From Calliphora vicina (taxonomy: Eukaryota; Arthropoda; Insecta; Diptera; Calliphoridae), in NCBI RefSeq assembly GCF_958450345.1, contig NC_088782.1, forward strand, positions 120,387,980 through 120,451,979: 64,000 nucleotides of DNA. Reading direction: 5' to 3'. Positions 22,241-34,517 of the stretch are shown in pieces (the stretch's first letter is position 1; every line of letters begins with the position of its first letter). Made by a program: the position numbers and the translations under genes. The notes beneath the pieces were generated by a model. The model did no database searches and was not told the origin of the DNA. It was given only the letters and a program-made list of their open reading frames with translations.

Positions 22241-22990
22241 TAAAAAAATTGTCTTGTTAAGAAAACAGCAGGAAATTTTACCTACAAAAACCGATCTTAT
22301 ATTTAGATAACAAGAAACAAAAACTGAAATTAAATCAGTGCATAATTTTAAATACTACTTAATACATTTTTTTTATAGTTTGTTTTGTGTGGCGTTCCTA
22401 AAACAATAAACATGCAATCTTGGGGATGCCAACAAATTATGGCAAACAGTCAAAACTATATAAAACGGACTTAAAGGCAGAGAGAAAAAAACTGAGATTT
22501 GTTTTTGAATCTCATTGGTTTGTCTTTTCACTAAATGTTTCACTGTATTTTTTTTTGTATTCATAAATATTTTGTGATTATTATTAGTGTTTTATTTAAT
22601 ACTTTGCTTTAATTAAAATTTATTTTATTTGTATTTTTTTTTTTGGGTTTCAATTCCTACTTTGGAAATCGAGCTGCATAAACCAGCATTCAAATTTAAC
22701 AGCAGCAGCTGGTTTCATTTATTTTTGAATATGAATTGTATGTGTTTTTTTATTTCTAACTAATTTGGAATTGTGGTTTGGTTTGATGTGTTTGTTATTA
22801 TTATTTCAAATCGCTTTGATCCCATAAATCTTTTCGATAATAATGCTTTTAACAAGTTTAAAATCTTTTGTATTTGTAGCTGAATTTTCAAGCAGACGCC
22901 CTACAGTAGGTAAAGTAATTAATTTAATCAATACATAGTTTAAAAAAAAAAATCTTAAAAAGAATGGAATAAAATTTAAATGTTTAGTGA
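22241..22990. other. AT-rich intergenic DNA
   Basis: No supported gene or repeat structure was seen. The small minus-strand frame at 22373-22564 has no recognisable features. Confidence 0.5.
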
Positions 22991-25150
22991 TATTTTGTGA
23001 ACTTTTTTTTAATTTTTTTAAATTTTAACTAGATTTTGATGTTCGAAGTTCAAAATTCTCAAGTAAACTTAATAAAATGTGTTTTATTTGTGACTATTTC
23101 AATAGTAAATTCAGATTTTGTTAGTTTTAGCTTATGTTCGAATATTCGAATTCAAGTTCGAACAATTTTTTATTCCACTAAAACTTAATTTAGCACTTTC
23201 TTCATAGAAATTAATCAAAATTTTGTCAAATATCCTTCATTTTAACTAGATTTTAATGTTCGAAACACGAAACTCTCAAGAAATATGAGAAAAACTTTTT
23301 TTAAATTCTTTTATTTTCAACTGATTTAAGTTCGAAATTAATAATTCTAAATGAAAATTAATAAAATAAATTTAATTTATGTTAATTTCAATAGAAAATT
23401 CGATTTTCACTTCATGTAGTTTATTTTGAATTAGTAAAAAAGTATTTTACCTCAATTTGGTTACAAAAGTAACCAAATTTTGTTAAAATTACTTTAATTT
23501 AATTAGTTTGCGATGTTCGAAACTAAAAATTCTTAAGAAAAATTAATAAAATCTATTTGATTTATGTATATTTCAATAGTAAATATGATTTTCACTAGTT
23601 TTAGCTTATGTTCGAAAATTCGAATTAAAGTTCGAAAAATTTCTAATTGCTGAAAAATGAATTTCAACACATTATTCATACAAAAATAACAAAATCATTA
23701 TAAAAATAACAAAATTTTGTTAAATTTTTTTTATTTTAACTTGATTTTGATGTTCGAAACTCAAAATTCTTAAGAAAAATAAATAAAACGTATTTGATTT
23801 ATGTATATTTCAATAGTAAATATGATTTTCACTAGTTTTAGCTTATGATCGAAAATTCGAACTTAATTTCGAAAAATTTCTAATTACTGAAAAATTAATT
23901 TCAATACATTATTCATACAAAAATAACAAAATTTTGTAAAAACTATTTCGTTTAGACTAGATTCCGATGTTCGAAATTCAAAAATATTAAGAAAAATTAC
24001 TAAAATAATAAATTTTGTTTAAAATTCTTTAATTTTCAGTAGATTTCAAAGTTCGAAATTGTTCATTCAAAGAAAAAAGTTCGAATTCGAATTTAAGTTA
24101 AAATTTTTTATTATTCCATTAATATTTTTTTTAACAATTGCCAAATTTTGTTAAAATTCTTTTTATTTTAATAGATTTCGATGTTCGAAACTCAAAATTC
24201 TTAAGAAAAATTAATAAAATGTATTTGATTTATGTCTATTTCAATAGTAAATATGAATTTCACTAGTTTTAGCTTATGTTCGAAAATTCGAACTTAATTT
24301 CGAAAAATTTCTAATTACTGAAAAATTAATTTCAATACATTATTCATAACAAAATTTTGTAAAACTTATTTCATTTAGACTACATTCCGATGTTCGAAAT
24401 TGAAAAATATTAAGAAAAATTAATAAAAAACGATATTTCTTTTAAAAATTCTTTAATTTTCAGTTTTAAAAGTTCGAAATTGTTATTTTCCAAGGTAAAT
24501 TTCAAAATTCATAAGGAAAATTAATAAAATGTGCTTAATTTCGGTGAATTTCAAACGTAAATTCAGTTTTTGGTAGTTTTAGCTTATGTTCGAAAATTCG
24601 AAATTAAGTTCGAAAAATTTTTTATTCCTCCAAAATTAATTTTAACACTTTCTGTTTGATTTAGGTGAATTTCAAACGTAAATTCTGTTTTTGGTAGTTT
24701 TAACTTATGTTCGAAAGTTCGAAATTAAGTTCGAAAAATTTTTTATTCCTTCAAAATTAATTTTAACACTTTCTTCATACATTAATAAAACAAATTTTTA
24801 AAAATTGTTTCATTTTGAATATGTTTCTGATGTTCGAAATTCAAATTTTTTCAAAATTCTTAAATTTTACTAGTTTTCGATATTCGATTTTCAAAATTCA
24901 TAAGGAAAATTAATAAAATGTGTTTCATTTAGGTGAATTTCAATATAAAATAAATTTTTTGGTAGTTTTTTATGTTCGAAAATTCGAACTTAAGTTCGAA
25001 AATTTTTTTAAATCACCAAAATTTATTTTAATACTTTCTTCATACAATAATAACAACAATTTGTAAGAATTCGTTCATATTGAACCTAATTCCGATGTTC
25101 GAACTTCCAATTTTTTAGAAAATTTTAGTGTAGCGTAGTTTTAAGTCACT
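22990..25150 (+). repeat. AT-rich tandem array, ~220-240-bp unit (arm 1 of an inverted pair)
   Basis: Blocks such as TTTTAGCTTATGTTCGAAAA and GATGTTCGAAACTCAAAATT recur near 23127, 23602, 23840, 24269, 24576 and 24700 with many indels. TTCGAA-containing palindromes are frequent. The same family is present on the opposite strand at 26340-27700. Confidence 0.8.
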
Positions 25151-26339
25151 CTGACTCTATTAAAACTGACTTTCCATTATGAATATAGAAATATTTTTCG
25201 GCGCTTTAATTATAAACATTTAATTTAAATTTATATTTATGTATGTTTGTGGTATTTTTTCTGCTTTTGTTTTTTTTTTTTTTTTTTTTTTAATACGTGG
25301 TGATACAATCATCATAATCCAGCACTGTTGATCAAGTTCATTTTTGAAATATTTTTCTAAAACTAAACATTGACAACCAAATTAGAGTAGTTTTTATTAT
25401 TCACTGTATATATTACTTGTTAAATACAAAACATTTTGTTTTTTATTTTTTTTTTGGTTGTATGAAAATGATTAACGTTTTGAATTAATTAAATATGGTA
25501 ATTTCGAAAAAAAAAATTCGGTAGAAAATTAAGCAGTTTTTTGGGGTATATTGTATTAATTTCACATATTATTAAAAACAATAATGAATAGTTAATCTGG
25601 GTAAGTTGTGTATCCAATTAAGCAGATATTTTTGGTGTTATGAACTCATAATTTAACATGTTTAGCACTTAATATTATGTAGTTTTAAATATTGAAAGAA
25701 AAAACCAAGCTTGTTCTAATTTTTTGTTTATACATATTTAAATTTAAATAATAAATTTATTTGTGGTATACATATGTATGTGTGTAGGTAAGTGTTAGTG
25801 TTATTTATTTTGTTTATGCTGAATAAAAATTTATTTTGTTTCAAGATTTACTTTATTGCCACCTGTTTTGGGTTTCAGTTGTTGTTTGTTGTGCTTCTCT
25901 CGTGCCTGGTATGGCCTCCTGTTTCTTTAGTTAGTCGGTTAGTTTATGTTGTCTTTTTTATAACACCTGATTTTCATGTCATCATTTCTTTTCTCCCTCT
26001 TGTTTTTTGTTTTTTTTTGTTATAAGTCTTTTGGTAACATCTTAATGTTGCATGCAACATTGTTTTGTGTATCTTGTTGGCTACTATTTTATGTAAAGCA
26101 AAGTGTTGCATGTTGTTTTGTTATAATTTAGTTTGTAGTGGCTTCTTTTTGGTTTCGGTTTTTTTTTGTTGTCCTGTGTTTCAGCCATGATTTGTTGCCA
26201 ACATATGATATAATTGTTGCAAGCAAAAAATGAAGAAAACATGCTGAAAATATGTTTTCATGATATCAAAAGGATTTCATAATGTGGACAAAAAAAAAAT
26301 AAAGCCAAATGAAAGGGTATGAAACATGCAATGTTTAAA
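25151..26339. other. Spacer between inverted AT-rich arrays
   Basis: T-rich DNA without a supported gene. The frame at 25792-26025 is a hydrophobic low-complexity translation of T-rich sequence. A T22-type tract lies near 25270. Confidence 0.5.
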
Positions 26340-27700
26340 ATTATGAGGTTTTTGAAAAAAGAACTACACTTAAAAGCAAAGAATTTGAAAAAAACTTGAA
26401 TTTAGCATAAATTTTGTAAATTTTCTTTAAAAATATTGAATTTCGAATATTGATATTTAGTTTAAATTAAAGAATTTTTACAAAATTATAATAATTTTGT
26501 TAAAAGAAATCGTTAAATCAAATTTTGGTGAAATAAAAAATTTTTCGAACATAATTTCGAATTTTCGAACATAAGCTAAAACTACAAAAAACTAAATTAT
26601 CTATCGAAATAAACCTAAATGAAACACATTTTATTAAATTTCCTTAAGAATTTTGAATTTCGAACTTGAAAATCTAGATAAAATAAAAGAATTTTCACAT
26701 AATTTGGTTATTATTGTATGAAGAATGAGTTTAAATAAATTTTGGTGAAATAAAAAATTTTTCGAACTTAATTTCGAATTTTCGAACATAAGCTAAAACT
26801 ACGAAAACTTTAATTTACGATTGAAAAATACATAAATGAAACAAATTTCATTAATTTTCCTTAAGAATTTTGAATTTCGAACTTGAAAATCTAGATAAAA
26901 TTAAAGAATTTTTACATAATTTTGTTATTATTGTATGAAGAATGAGTTTAAAAAAATTTTGGTGGAATAAAAAATTTTTCGAATTTTCGAACATAAGCTA
27001 AAACTACGAAAAATTTAATTTACGATTGAAAAAGACCTAAATGAAACACATTTTATAAATTTTCTTTAAGAGTTTTGAATTTCGAACTTCAAAATCTAGA
27101 TAAAATAAAAGAATTTTCACATAATTTTGTTATTATTGTATGAAGAATGAGTTAAAATAAATTTTGGTGGAATAAACAATTTTTCGAACTTAATTTCGAA
27201 TTTTCGAACATAAGCTAAAACTTGAAAAAACTGAATTAGCTATCGAAATAAACCTAAATGTAACACATTTTATAATTTTCCTTAAGAATTTTGAATTTCG
27301 AACTTGAAAATCTAGATAAAATAAAAGAATTTTCACATAATTTTGTTATTATTGTATGAAGAATGAGTTAATATTAATTTTGGTGGAATAAAAAATTTTT
27401 CGAACTTAAGTTCGAATTTTCGAACATAAGCTAAAACTTTAAAAAATTTAATTAGCTATCGAAATAAACCTAAATGAAACACATTTCATTAATTTTCCTT
27501 AAGAATTTTGAATTTCGAACTTGAAAATCTAGATAAAATAAAAGAATTTTCACATAATTTTGTTATTATTGTATGAAGAATGAGTTAAAATAAATTTTGG
27601 TGGAATAAAAAAATTTTCGAACTTTATTTATTTCGAATTTTTATTTATTTTCCTTGAGAATTTTTTGAATTTCGAACTTTGAAATCAGCTTAAAAACAAT
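26340..27700 (-). repeat. AT-rich tandem array, ~217-bp unit (arm 2, inverted)
   Basis: The motif TTTTCGAACATAAGCTAAAA recurs near 26566, 26784, 26988, 27204 and 27421, a spacing of 204-218 bp. Linkers include GAATTTCGAACTTGAAAATC and TTTGTTATTATTGTATGAAG. It is the reverse complement of the array at 22990-25150. Units are more alike here than in arm 1, suggesting more recent homogenisation. Confidence 0.85.
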
Positions 27701-29060
27701 TATAGTAGAGAATGAAAGAAAACATGATCTTGCTTGAGAATTTTCTCTCGAAATTTATATTGTATTTCTTCCCCATTTCCTGTCTTTGGCATTTTAGACA
27801 AATCTAATATTCTATAAATTTCTTAAACCGCAAGCTATTTTAATATCCAATTTTCTTTTTTCATAATTTTTTTTCTTTCCTCCACAAATTCTTTACTGAC
27901 CAGCCCCAAAAAACCAAAAAAAAAAAAAATCTTAAAATGATTTGCTGAATTTAACCAAACATTGTGCAACAACAACAAAAAAAACCTACAAAAATATGAT
28001 CAATCGATCGATCACATCTTACACACAGCATATCAGCCAAACAACCAAAAAAAAAAATAAAACAGACTTTAAGAACCACCACAATACATAGAGAAAAAAG
28101 AAGAATATTGGAAAAAAAATTGCAGAAAAAAAGAAGCTTTAGCTAGAGAATTCTTGACTACTTCGCTGGCTTTGGCTCTGTATGGTTCCCAAGGCAGGCA
28201 GGCATATGGACATAATTCAAACTACACACAAACACACACACACTCAAAGCAAACGTCGTGTGGAGGTCACGTGTGGTGTGGTGACCTCTATGACCATATT
28301 TTGCATTAGTTCAGTTGGTTGTCGTAATATGTATGTATGTGGATGGATGCTTTTTGTAGAGAAACCAAAATTCATGGTATGACTTAAACATTTCTTTAGA
28401 ATGTGATGTTGAGATTATTTAAGAAAAAAAACTTGCAAATGAAAAAAATGTTTTTTTTAAAAAAAAAAGTAAAACGAAGCAATCTTAAGCGACAGGTGAA
28501 TCGTTTTGTATGATCAGCTAAATTTTGTTGTTTTGGCTGGTTTAACTAACGCTTCTAACGCATCTTTCTTTTCATACATTGTGGTGGGTTCTAAGAAGAT
28601 CGATCGTTTGCTTTATGATTGTGAAAACTTATTCAGAAATACATATATTTATATTTTAGCCATATTCAGTTGGTTTTTTTTTTGTTGAAGACGTCCCAAC
28701 TGATTATTGATCATATGTGGGTATTGTTTATTTGTATACATTTTTTTACATACATGCTGATGACCGTTTAGATAATCTGGTCTAAAAACTGTTGTTTTTA
28801 TGTTTAAGCCATATGAATAAGATTTATATTTGTTAGTGTGGACAGACAACACCTTTGGGAGGTTTGATGATTAAACAAAAAAAAAAAAATGTGGTGGTAA
28901 GTAATATAACAAATACCAAAAAAAAAGGCTAAAGCAAAAATTTGAAAATTTGATTAATGTGACAAAACAAAAGAGTTAAGCCACATACATACACTAAAGA
29001 ATGTTTGCAGAAAACAAAGTTTTTTATAAAGGGTCTTCCAATAGGGTCTTCCCAACTTTG
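27701..29060. other. AT-rich intergenic DNA
   Basis: No gene is supported. A short CA/ACAC run lies near 28210-28240, with several A tracts. Small frames here lack conserved features. Confidence 0.5.
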
Positions 29061-29061
29061 T

Positions 29062-29836
29062 TCTAGTTCAGTTCTAGTTCAGTTCTTGTTCAGTTCTGGT
29101 TCAGTTCTAGTTCAGTTCTAGTTCAGTTCTAGTTCAGTTCTAGTTCAGTTCTAGTTCAGTTCTAGTTCAGTTCTAGTTCAGTTCTAGTTCAGTTCTAGTT
29201 CAGTTCTAGTTCAGTTCTAGTTCAGTTCTAGTTCAGTTCTAGTTCAGTTCTAGTTCAGTTCTAGTTCAGTTCTAGTTCAGTTCTAGTTCAGTTCTAGTTC
29301 AGTTCTAGTTCAGTTCTAGTTCAGTTCTAGTTCAGTTCTAGTTCAGTTCTAGTTCAGTTCTAGTTCAGTTCTAGTTCAGTTCTAGTTCAGTTCTAGTTCA
29401 GTTCTAGTTCAGTTCTAGTTCAGTTCTAGTTCAGTTCTAGTTCAGTTCTAGTTCAGTTCTAGTTCAGTTCTAGTTCAGTTCTAGTTCAGTTCTAGTTCAG
29501 TTCTAGTTCAGTTCTAGTTCTAGTTCAGTTCTAGTTCAGTTCTAGTTCAGTTCTAGTTCAGTTCTAGTTCAGTTCTAGTTCAGTTCTAGTTCAGTTCTAG
29601 TTCAGTTCTAGTTCAGTTCTAGTTCAGTTCTAGTTCAGTTCTAGTTCAGTTCTAGTTCAGTTCTAGTTCAGTTCTAGTTCAGTTCTAGTTCAGTTCTAGT
29701 TCAGTTCTAGTTCAGTTCTAGTTCAGTTCTAGTTCAGTTCTAGTTCAGTTCTAGTTCAGTTCTAGTTCAGTTCTAGTTCAGTTCTAGTTCAGTTCTAGTT
29801 CAGTTCTAGTTCAATTCTAGTTCAGTTCTAGTTCTA
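29062..29836. repeat. 11-bp satellite array, unit GTTCTAGTTCA
   Basis: About 70 almost identical copies of GTTCTAGTTCA occur in tandem. Visible departures are a few variant units at the left edge (CTTGTTCA, CTGGTTCA), a partial-unit deletion near 29515, and one CAATTC variant near 29812. It includes CTAG and GAACTAGAAC-type near-palindromes. Confidence 0.97.
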
Positions 29837-29884
29837 AATTGCTAAAATTGAAATTAATAAAAAAATAGAGAGCCGAACAAATAA

Positions 29885-30830
29885 GTGCTTTTATACTAAA
29901 AACGTGGTTTTATACTAAAAACGTGGTTTTATACCAAAAACTTTGTTTTATACTAAAAACTTTGTTTTATACTAAAAACTTTGTTTTATACTAAAAACTT
30001 TGTTTTATACTAAAACATGGTTTTATACTAAAAACGTGGTTTTATACTAAAAACGTAGTTTTATACTAAAAACGTAGTTTTATACTAAAAACGTAGTTTT
30101 ATACTAAAAACGTGGTTTTATACTAAAAACGTGGTTTTATACTTAAAACGTGGTTTTATACTAAAAACGTGGTTTTATACTAAAAACGTGGTTTTATACT
30201 AAAAACGTGGTTTTATACTAAAAACGTGGTTTTATACTAAAAACGTGTTTTTATACTAAAAACGTGTTTTTATACTAAAAACGTGTTTTTATACTAAAAA
30301 CGTGTTTTTATACTAAAAACGTGTTTTTATACTAAAAACGTGTTTTTATACTAAAAACGTGTTTTTATACTAAAAACGTGGTTTTATACTACAAACATTT
30401 TACAAACATACTACAAACATGGTTTTATACTAAAAACGTGGTTTTATACTTCAAACATGGTTTTATACTAAAAACATGGTTTTATACTAAAAACGTGGTT
30501 TTATACTAAAAACGTGGTTTTATACTAAAAACGTGGTTTTATACTAAAAACCTAGTTTTATACTAAAAACGTGGTTTTATACTAAAACCTTAGTTTTATA
30601 CTAAAAACCTAGTTTTATACTAAAAACCTAGTTTTATACTAAAAACGTAGTTTTATACTAAAAACGTAGTTTTATACTAAAAACGTGGTTTTATACTAAA
30701 AAAGTGGTTTTATACTAAAAAAGTGGTTTTATACTGAAAACGTGGTTTTATACTGAAAACGTGGTTTTATACTAAAAACCAAGTTTTATACTAAAAACCT
30801 AGTTTTATACTAAAAACGTGGTTTATTTGA
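29885..30830. repeat. 19-bp satellite array, unit TTTTATACTAAAAACGTGG
   Basis: About 50 tandem units. Variant units occur in runs: ...CTTTG at ~29935-30005, ...CGTAG at ~30050-30105, ...CGTGT at ~30240-30370, and ...CCTAG at ~30545-30630. A short scrambled zone (ACAAACATTTTACAAACATA) lies near 30395. Runs of the same variant point to local slippage or unequal exchange. Confidence 0.96.
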
Positions 30831-31496
30831 TGATATCTCATACAAATGTTAAAATTAGGAAGACCTTTATGAAAGACCTTTTACTTTAAATATTTTTTTT
30901 TAACTGGTATGTTTGAATATTACATTGTTTTTGTTATTATTATTTTTGTTCATGCAACTCGTACTTTATTAAACCCCTTGACCTGTTGAATTACTAATGA
31001 TGCATTTTTTATTTTTCATTTATCTTCTTTATTACCTTATATTATTTTTATTATTTCAATTTTTGTTTGTGCTCTTACAGATTGACAGTTGTTTTTAGAA
31101 AAAAAAAAAACTTATTGAACAAATTCAAACACGTGTTTTATGGCCAATTTTTATTCAAAAAAAAAAAAATAATTTAATTGAATTTATTTGTTGTCTTATT
31201 TTTTTCATCAACTTCTAATAAAATATCGTTAAAAGATTTATTGCATAATTATGGGTTTTATGTAAGCTTGTAAACAATATCGAATAAAACTTAAAACAAA
31301 AGTAATTAGTGATAAAAACATATTGATAAGGTTTAACAATTGAAAGACACCTGAAGACAATAAGTCTGGTCGTTATGTAGACGTGCAATGAATGATGTTC
31401 AATGGAATATTAATAATAATGAATTTGTTAAAAAAAAATGTGAACATACATATTTTATGATACAGAAAGAATGCTTAAAGTTCAGTGTTTTGAAGC
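30831..31496. other. AT-rich intergenic DNA
   Basis: No gene or repeat array was recognised. Confidence 0.5.
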
Positions 31497-31600
31497 TAGA
31501 AATATAAATGAATACACATAGATGGGAAACTGTCCTTTCAAAGACCTAACTCAGTTGTCAAAATCCTAAATGGTGTGAATATATTAGTAAAAAAAACAAT
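31497..31600. mobile_element. Partial copy of the CCATAGAG-type MITE
   Basis: Contains AAAGACCTAACTCAGTTGTC, shared with the MITE at 7283-7473, and a similar left part (ATAGATGGGAAACTGTCC). The right TIR is absent. Confidence 0.6.
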
Positions 31601-31609
31601 GTATTATAT

Positions 31610-31850
31610 TCAAAGTTAGGTTTAATTTTTAGTGAAGCATCATCAATCGCGGTCTAAGTTAAGATTTAATCGTAGGTATTAATCTACTCTGAATTGGGCT
31701 TCAATGGAGGTCTAAGTTTTGATTCAATCGTAGGTCTTAATGTAGTATAAGTGGTGTATCAACCGTAGCCTATGTTTAGCTTCAATTGGGTGTCTTAATG
31801 CAGTCTAAGTTAAGCTTCAGTCTTAGTTAATCTTCAATGGTAGTTCGTTT
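31610..31850. repeat. Degenerate ~35-bp tandem repeat, locus 1 of 4
   Basis: Repeated variants of GTCTAAGTTAAGCTTCAAT and CGTAGGTCTTAATGTAG. The same family fills 51560-52990 and occurs near 44640 and 47880. Confidence 0.7.
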
Positions 31851-33060
31851 TTTTTACTAAAATATTTCGAAACTAACTCCAAGGCGTTTACCTTCTTTTG
31901 TCCCACATTTTCTTATAGATTTTGTTAATAATTTGCGGCTGCCTTCAATTGATTTTCCCTCTTTTCTATATTTTCAATAAAGTCAGGTGCTTTTTTTCTG
32001 TGAGCTACAAAAACAAAATTCCTTGGAGATTATGTGCGTGTAAGTCTTAACACCAAAGTAAAAATACCGAATTGTTATCGCGCAACTTTAGATTTTGACA
32101 CCAAAAACTTGAAAAAACATTGTATGTGTAAAAAAAAATTTAAACTTGGTGTTAAAGTTTTTTCTTTTTGTTTTGTGATAAATTTAGTGATGTTATTTTA
32201 TAGCGATCAATATATAACTTCTCTATTTTCCAGGCGGCAACAATCATAAGCCAGGCGGTAAAAGAAAAACAAGAGAAAAAAAAAGTTTACGCATTTTATT
32301 AAAACTACCAAAAAAGGACAACGAACTACAATAAGGCAACAAAACTACTCTAAAGACTAAGAAAGACCTAAAGAACAGCGACAAGACAGACAGACACACA
32401 CATTTGTAAAACGCCATTTATGGTTTTATGCAGCACATTGATATAATGTTGAGGCAGGTTGCTGGTTGCATTAAATAAAATAAAAAAAAATATATATAAT
32501 AAAAAACAATGTGCAACATTGCACGCGTATGACTTGAGCCACAAGAAAAATAAGTGTTAATTAGTGTTGTGCCATGTTCATAAAAGCGCACTCATATAAA
32601 CACAAATACTTATATAGATACACATACAGCCATTCGAGTATGTTGGTGGGAATAAATACCCAGCAGTTCTAGGAGACAATTCCGAACTAGTGATTTTATC
32701 TATCACAACCAGTGACAAGAAGAGCATGCTCTAGCATGCACAATCATTTACAAACTGCAAAGCATTTTGCTTGTCTGCAGATACACCAAGAGTCGATTCC
32801 ACAACCCCCAGCTTGATAGTCCAGCACACTATCGTCTAGTCTATCGGGGCACCCTATTGTTTACAATATTAGTATCTGATAGTTGATCCAAAGTAGTCAA
32901 CACATTGGATTCACATACCGGTTACATGGAGTCAGTTACCTTACTAGCTACCTAACTTGTTACTTGATTAGCTACATAACTAGTTATTTAAACATGTACG
33001 AGTGGTAATTAACCTCAAATATCCAGTTCAAAAGACATCTCCTAGACGCTCCAATAACCG
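31851..33060. other. Intergenic DNA
   Basis: No supported gene. The frame at 32034-32249 is AT-rich and has no family resemblance. At 32930-32990 a CTAGCTACCTAACTTGTTAC-like degenerate repeat is visible. Confidence 0.45.
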
Positions 33061-34517
33061 ATTTTTTTTCTCCATTACCCCTCTTGGGAGCATATGGCTT
33101 CCACAAAGCATCTCCATCTTACACGATTTGATACATTTGTTTTCGCGTCTTCCCATGTAAGATTACACTGTCCTAGTTCTTGGAGAATCGTGCGTCTTCA
33201 TGTATTCTTTAGCCGACCACGGCTTCTTGAGCCACTCTAGCGCCATCCTTGTTATAGGTACTGTCAGGATTAGTTCTGATAGTATGGCCGATCCACCTCC
33301 ATTTCCTACGTTTTATTTGTGTAAGTAAGAGTTCCTCGTTGTTAAGGATCCATAGATCCCTGTGCGTCCACATGTATTCTTTAGCCGACCACGAATTCTT
33401 GAGCCTTGCGGATTCCAATCAAGCGCCATCTATGTTTACTGTCAGGATTATTTCTGATAGTATGGCCGATCCACCTCCATTTCCTACGTTTTTTTTGTGT
33501 AAGTAAGAGTTCCTCGTTGTTAAGGATCCATAGATCCCTGTGCGTCTCCATGTATTCTTTAGCGGACCACGGCTTCTTGAGCCTTGCGGATTCCAATCTA
33601 GTGCCATCCTTGTTATATTATCAGGATTATTTCTGATATTTGTGTAAGTAAGAGTTCCTCGTTGTTAAGGATCCATAGATCCCTGTTACTGATGTTATTA
33701 GGCCAGAATATTCAGCATAAAACAGATTTGTTGAATATTTTAAGCTTGGTTCGTCTGGATATTTGCGAGTTTCTCCTTACTGCTTGCCGTCTTCCAAATG
33801 CCGCTCTCGTTTTATTGAATCTGTTATTTATGTATGTTTCAGCGCTGCCATTCGTTGACACTCTACTGCTTAGATAGCTGAAGGTATCTATGTATTCAAC
33901 TGGTTGGTCTTTCTTGATATTTATCTCATGTTCAACATTGCGTGCTAATTCTAATTTTGCTTGCATATTGGAGATCTTGTGCGAGAGTAGACAAAAATAT
34001 CATTCACATAATCCAAATCCTCGAGTCGACTTGCGATACTCCATGTTATTCCTATTCTTTCTGAACAGACTTTGCTCATGACGTCATCCAGCACTTTTCT
34101 TCTCATTGCTTTTCATATGTTAGTCCGTCTGATGGTATCGAAGGCTTTCTTGAAATCTACGAACAGTAGGTACAGGGGAGTACATCCTTTTATAATGCGT
34201 AGCTCCTGTTTGGCCGAAAACATGCCTGTTCAACACGTAGAATGTTTTCTTCATTTTAATCTTAACCCTTCCATGTAATATGACTGCTAGTTTCATGTAT
34301 ATGGTGTTAAGCAGAGTAATTCCATTCCAGTTGTTGCAATCTTTCATGTCGCCACTTTGCCATTCTTCCAAGTTGGAGGTAGCCTTTCTTCCTCCCAGAC
34401 TGATGTGATGTGCGGTCGCTCAAGTTCACCTGTGTTTTCGATCTCAACCCGAAGAATTTCAGCTGGTATTCCATCTTCGTCTGCTGCCCTGTTATTTCTT
34501 AACTTCCCGATGGCAAG
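33061..34517 (-). pseudogene. LINE reverse transcriptase remnant with triplicated C-terminus
   Basis: Read on the minus strand from 34517: GKLRNNRAADEDGIPAEILR and LPPTWKNGKVAT (RT start), then DCNNWNGITLLNTIYMKLAV (RT palm). The catalytic FADD region is broken near 33970. Next comes YIDTFSYLSSRVSTNGSAET...SRRTKLKIFNKSVL (thumb region), and finally RRKWRWIGHTIR with WNPQGSRSRG. Several frameshifts are present. The RRKWRWIGHT end is present in about three tandem copies at 33185-33685. Non-LTR retrotransposon RT is clear; the clade is not assigned. Confidence 0.8.
33185..33685 (-). repeat. ~175-bp tandem triplication of the LINE C-terminal segment
   Basis: The landmark CATGTATTCTTTAGC starts near 33199, 33371 and 33549 (172- and 178-bp steps). 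Each of the first two units carries a frame with RRKWRWIGHTIR. The third is truncated after GATCCATAGATCCCTG. Confidence 0.8.

Noticed and set aside
25792..26025. 77-codon hydrophobic frame, considered as a membrane protein
   Set aside because: The residues (L, F, V) follow from T-rich DNA; no start context, splice signals or conservation visible.
29062..30830. Possible CRISPR-like direct repeats
   Set aside because: These are contiguous satellites without unique spacers, in a eukaryotic genome.
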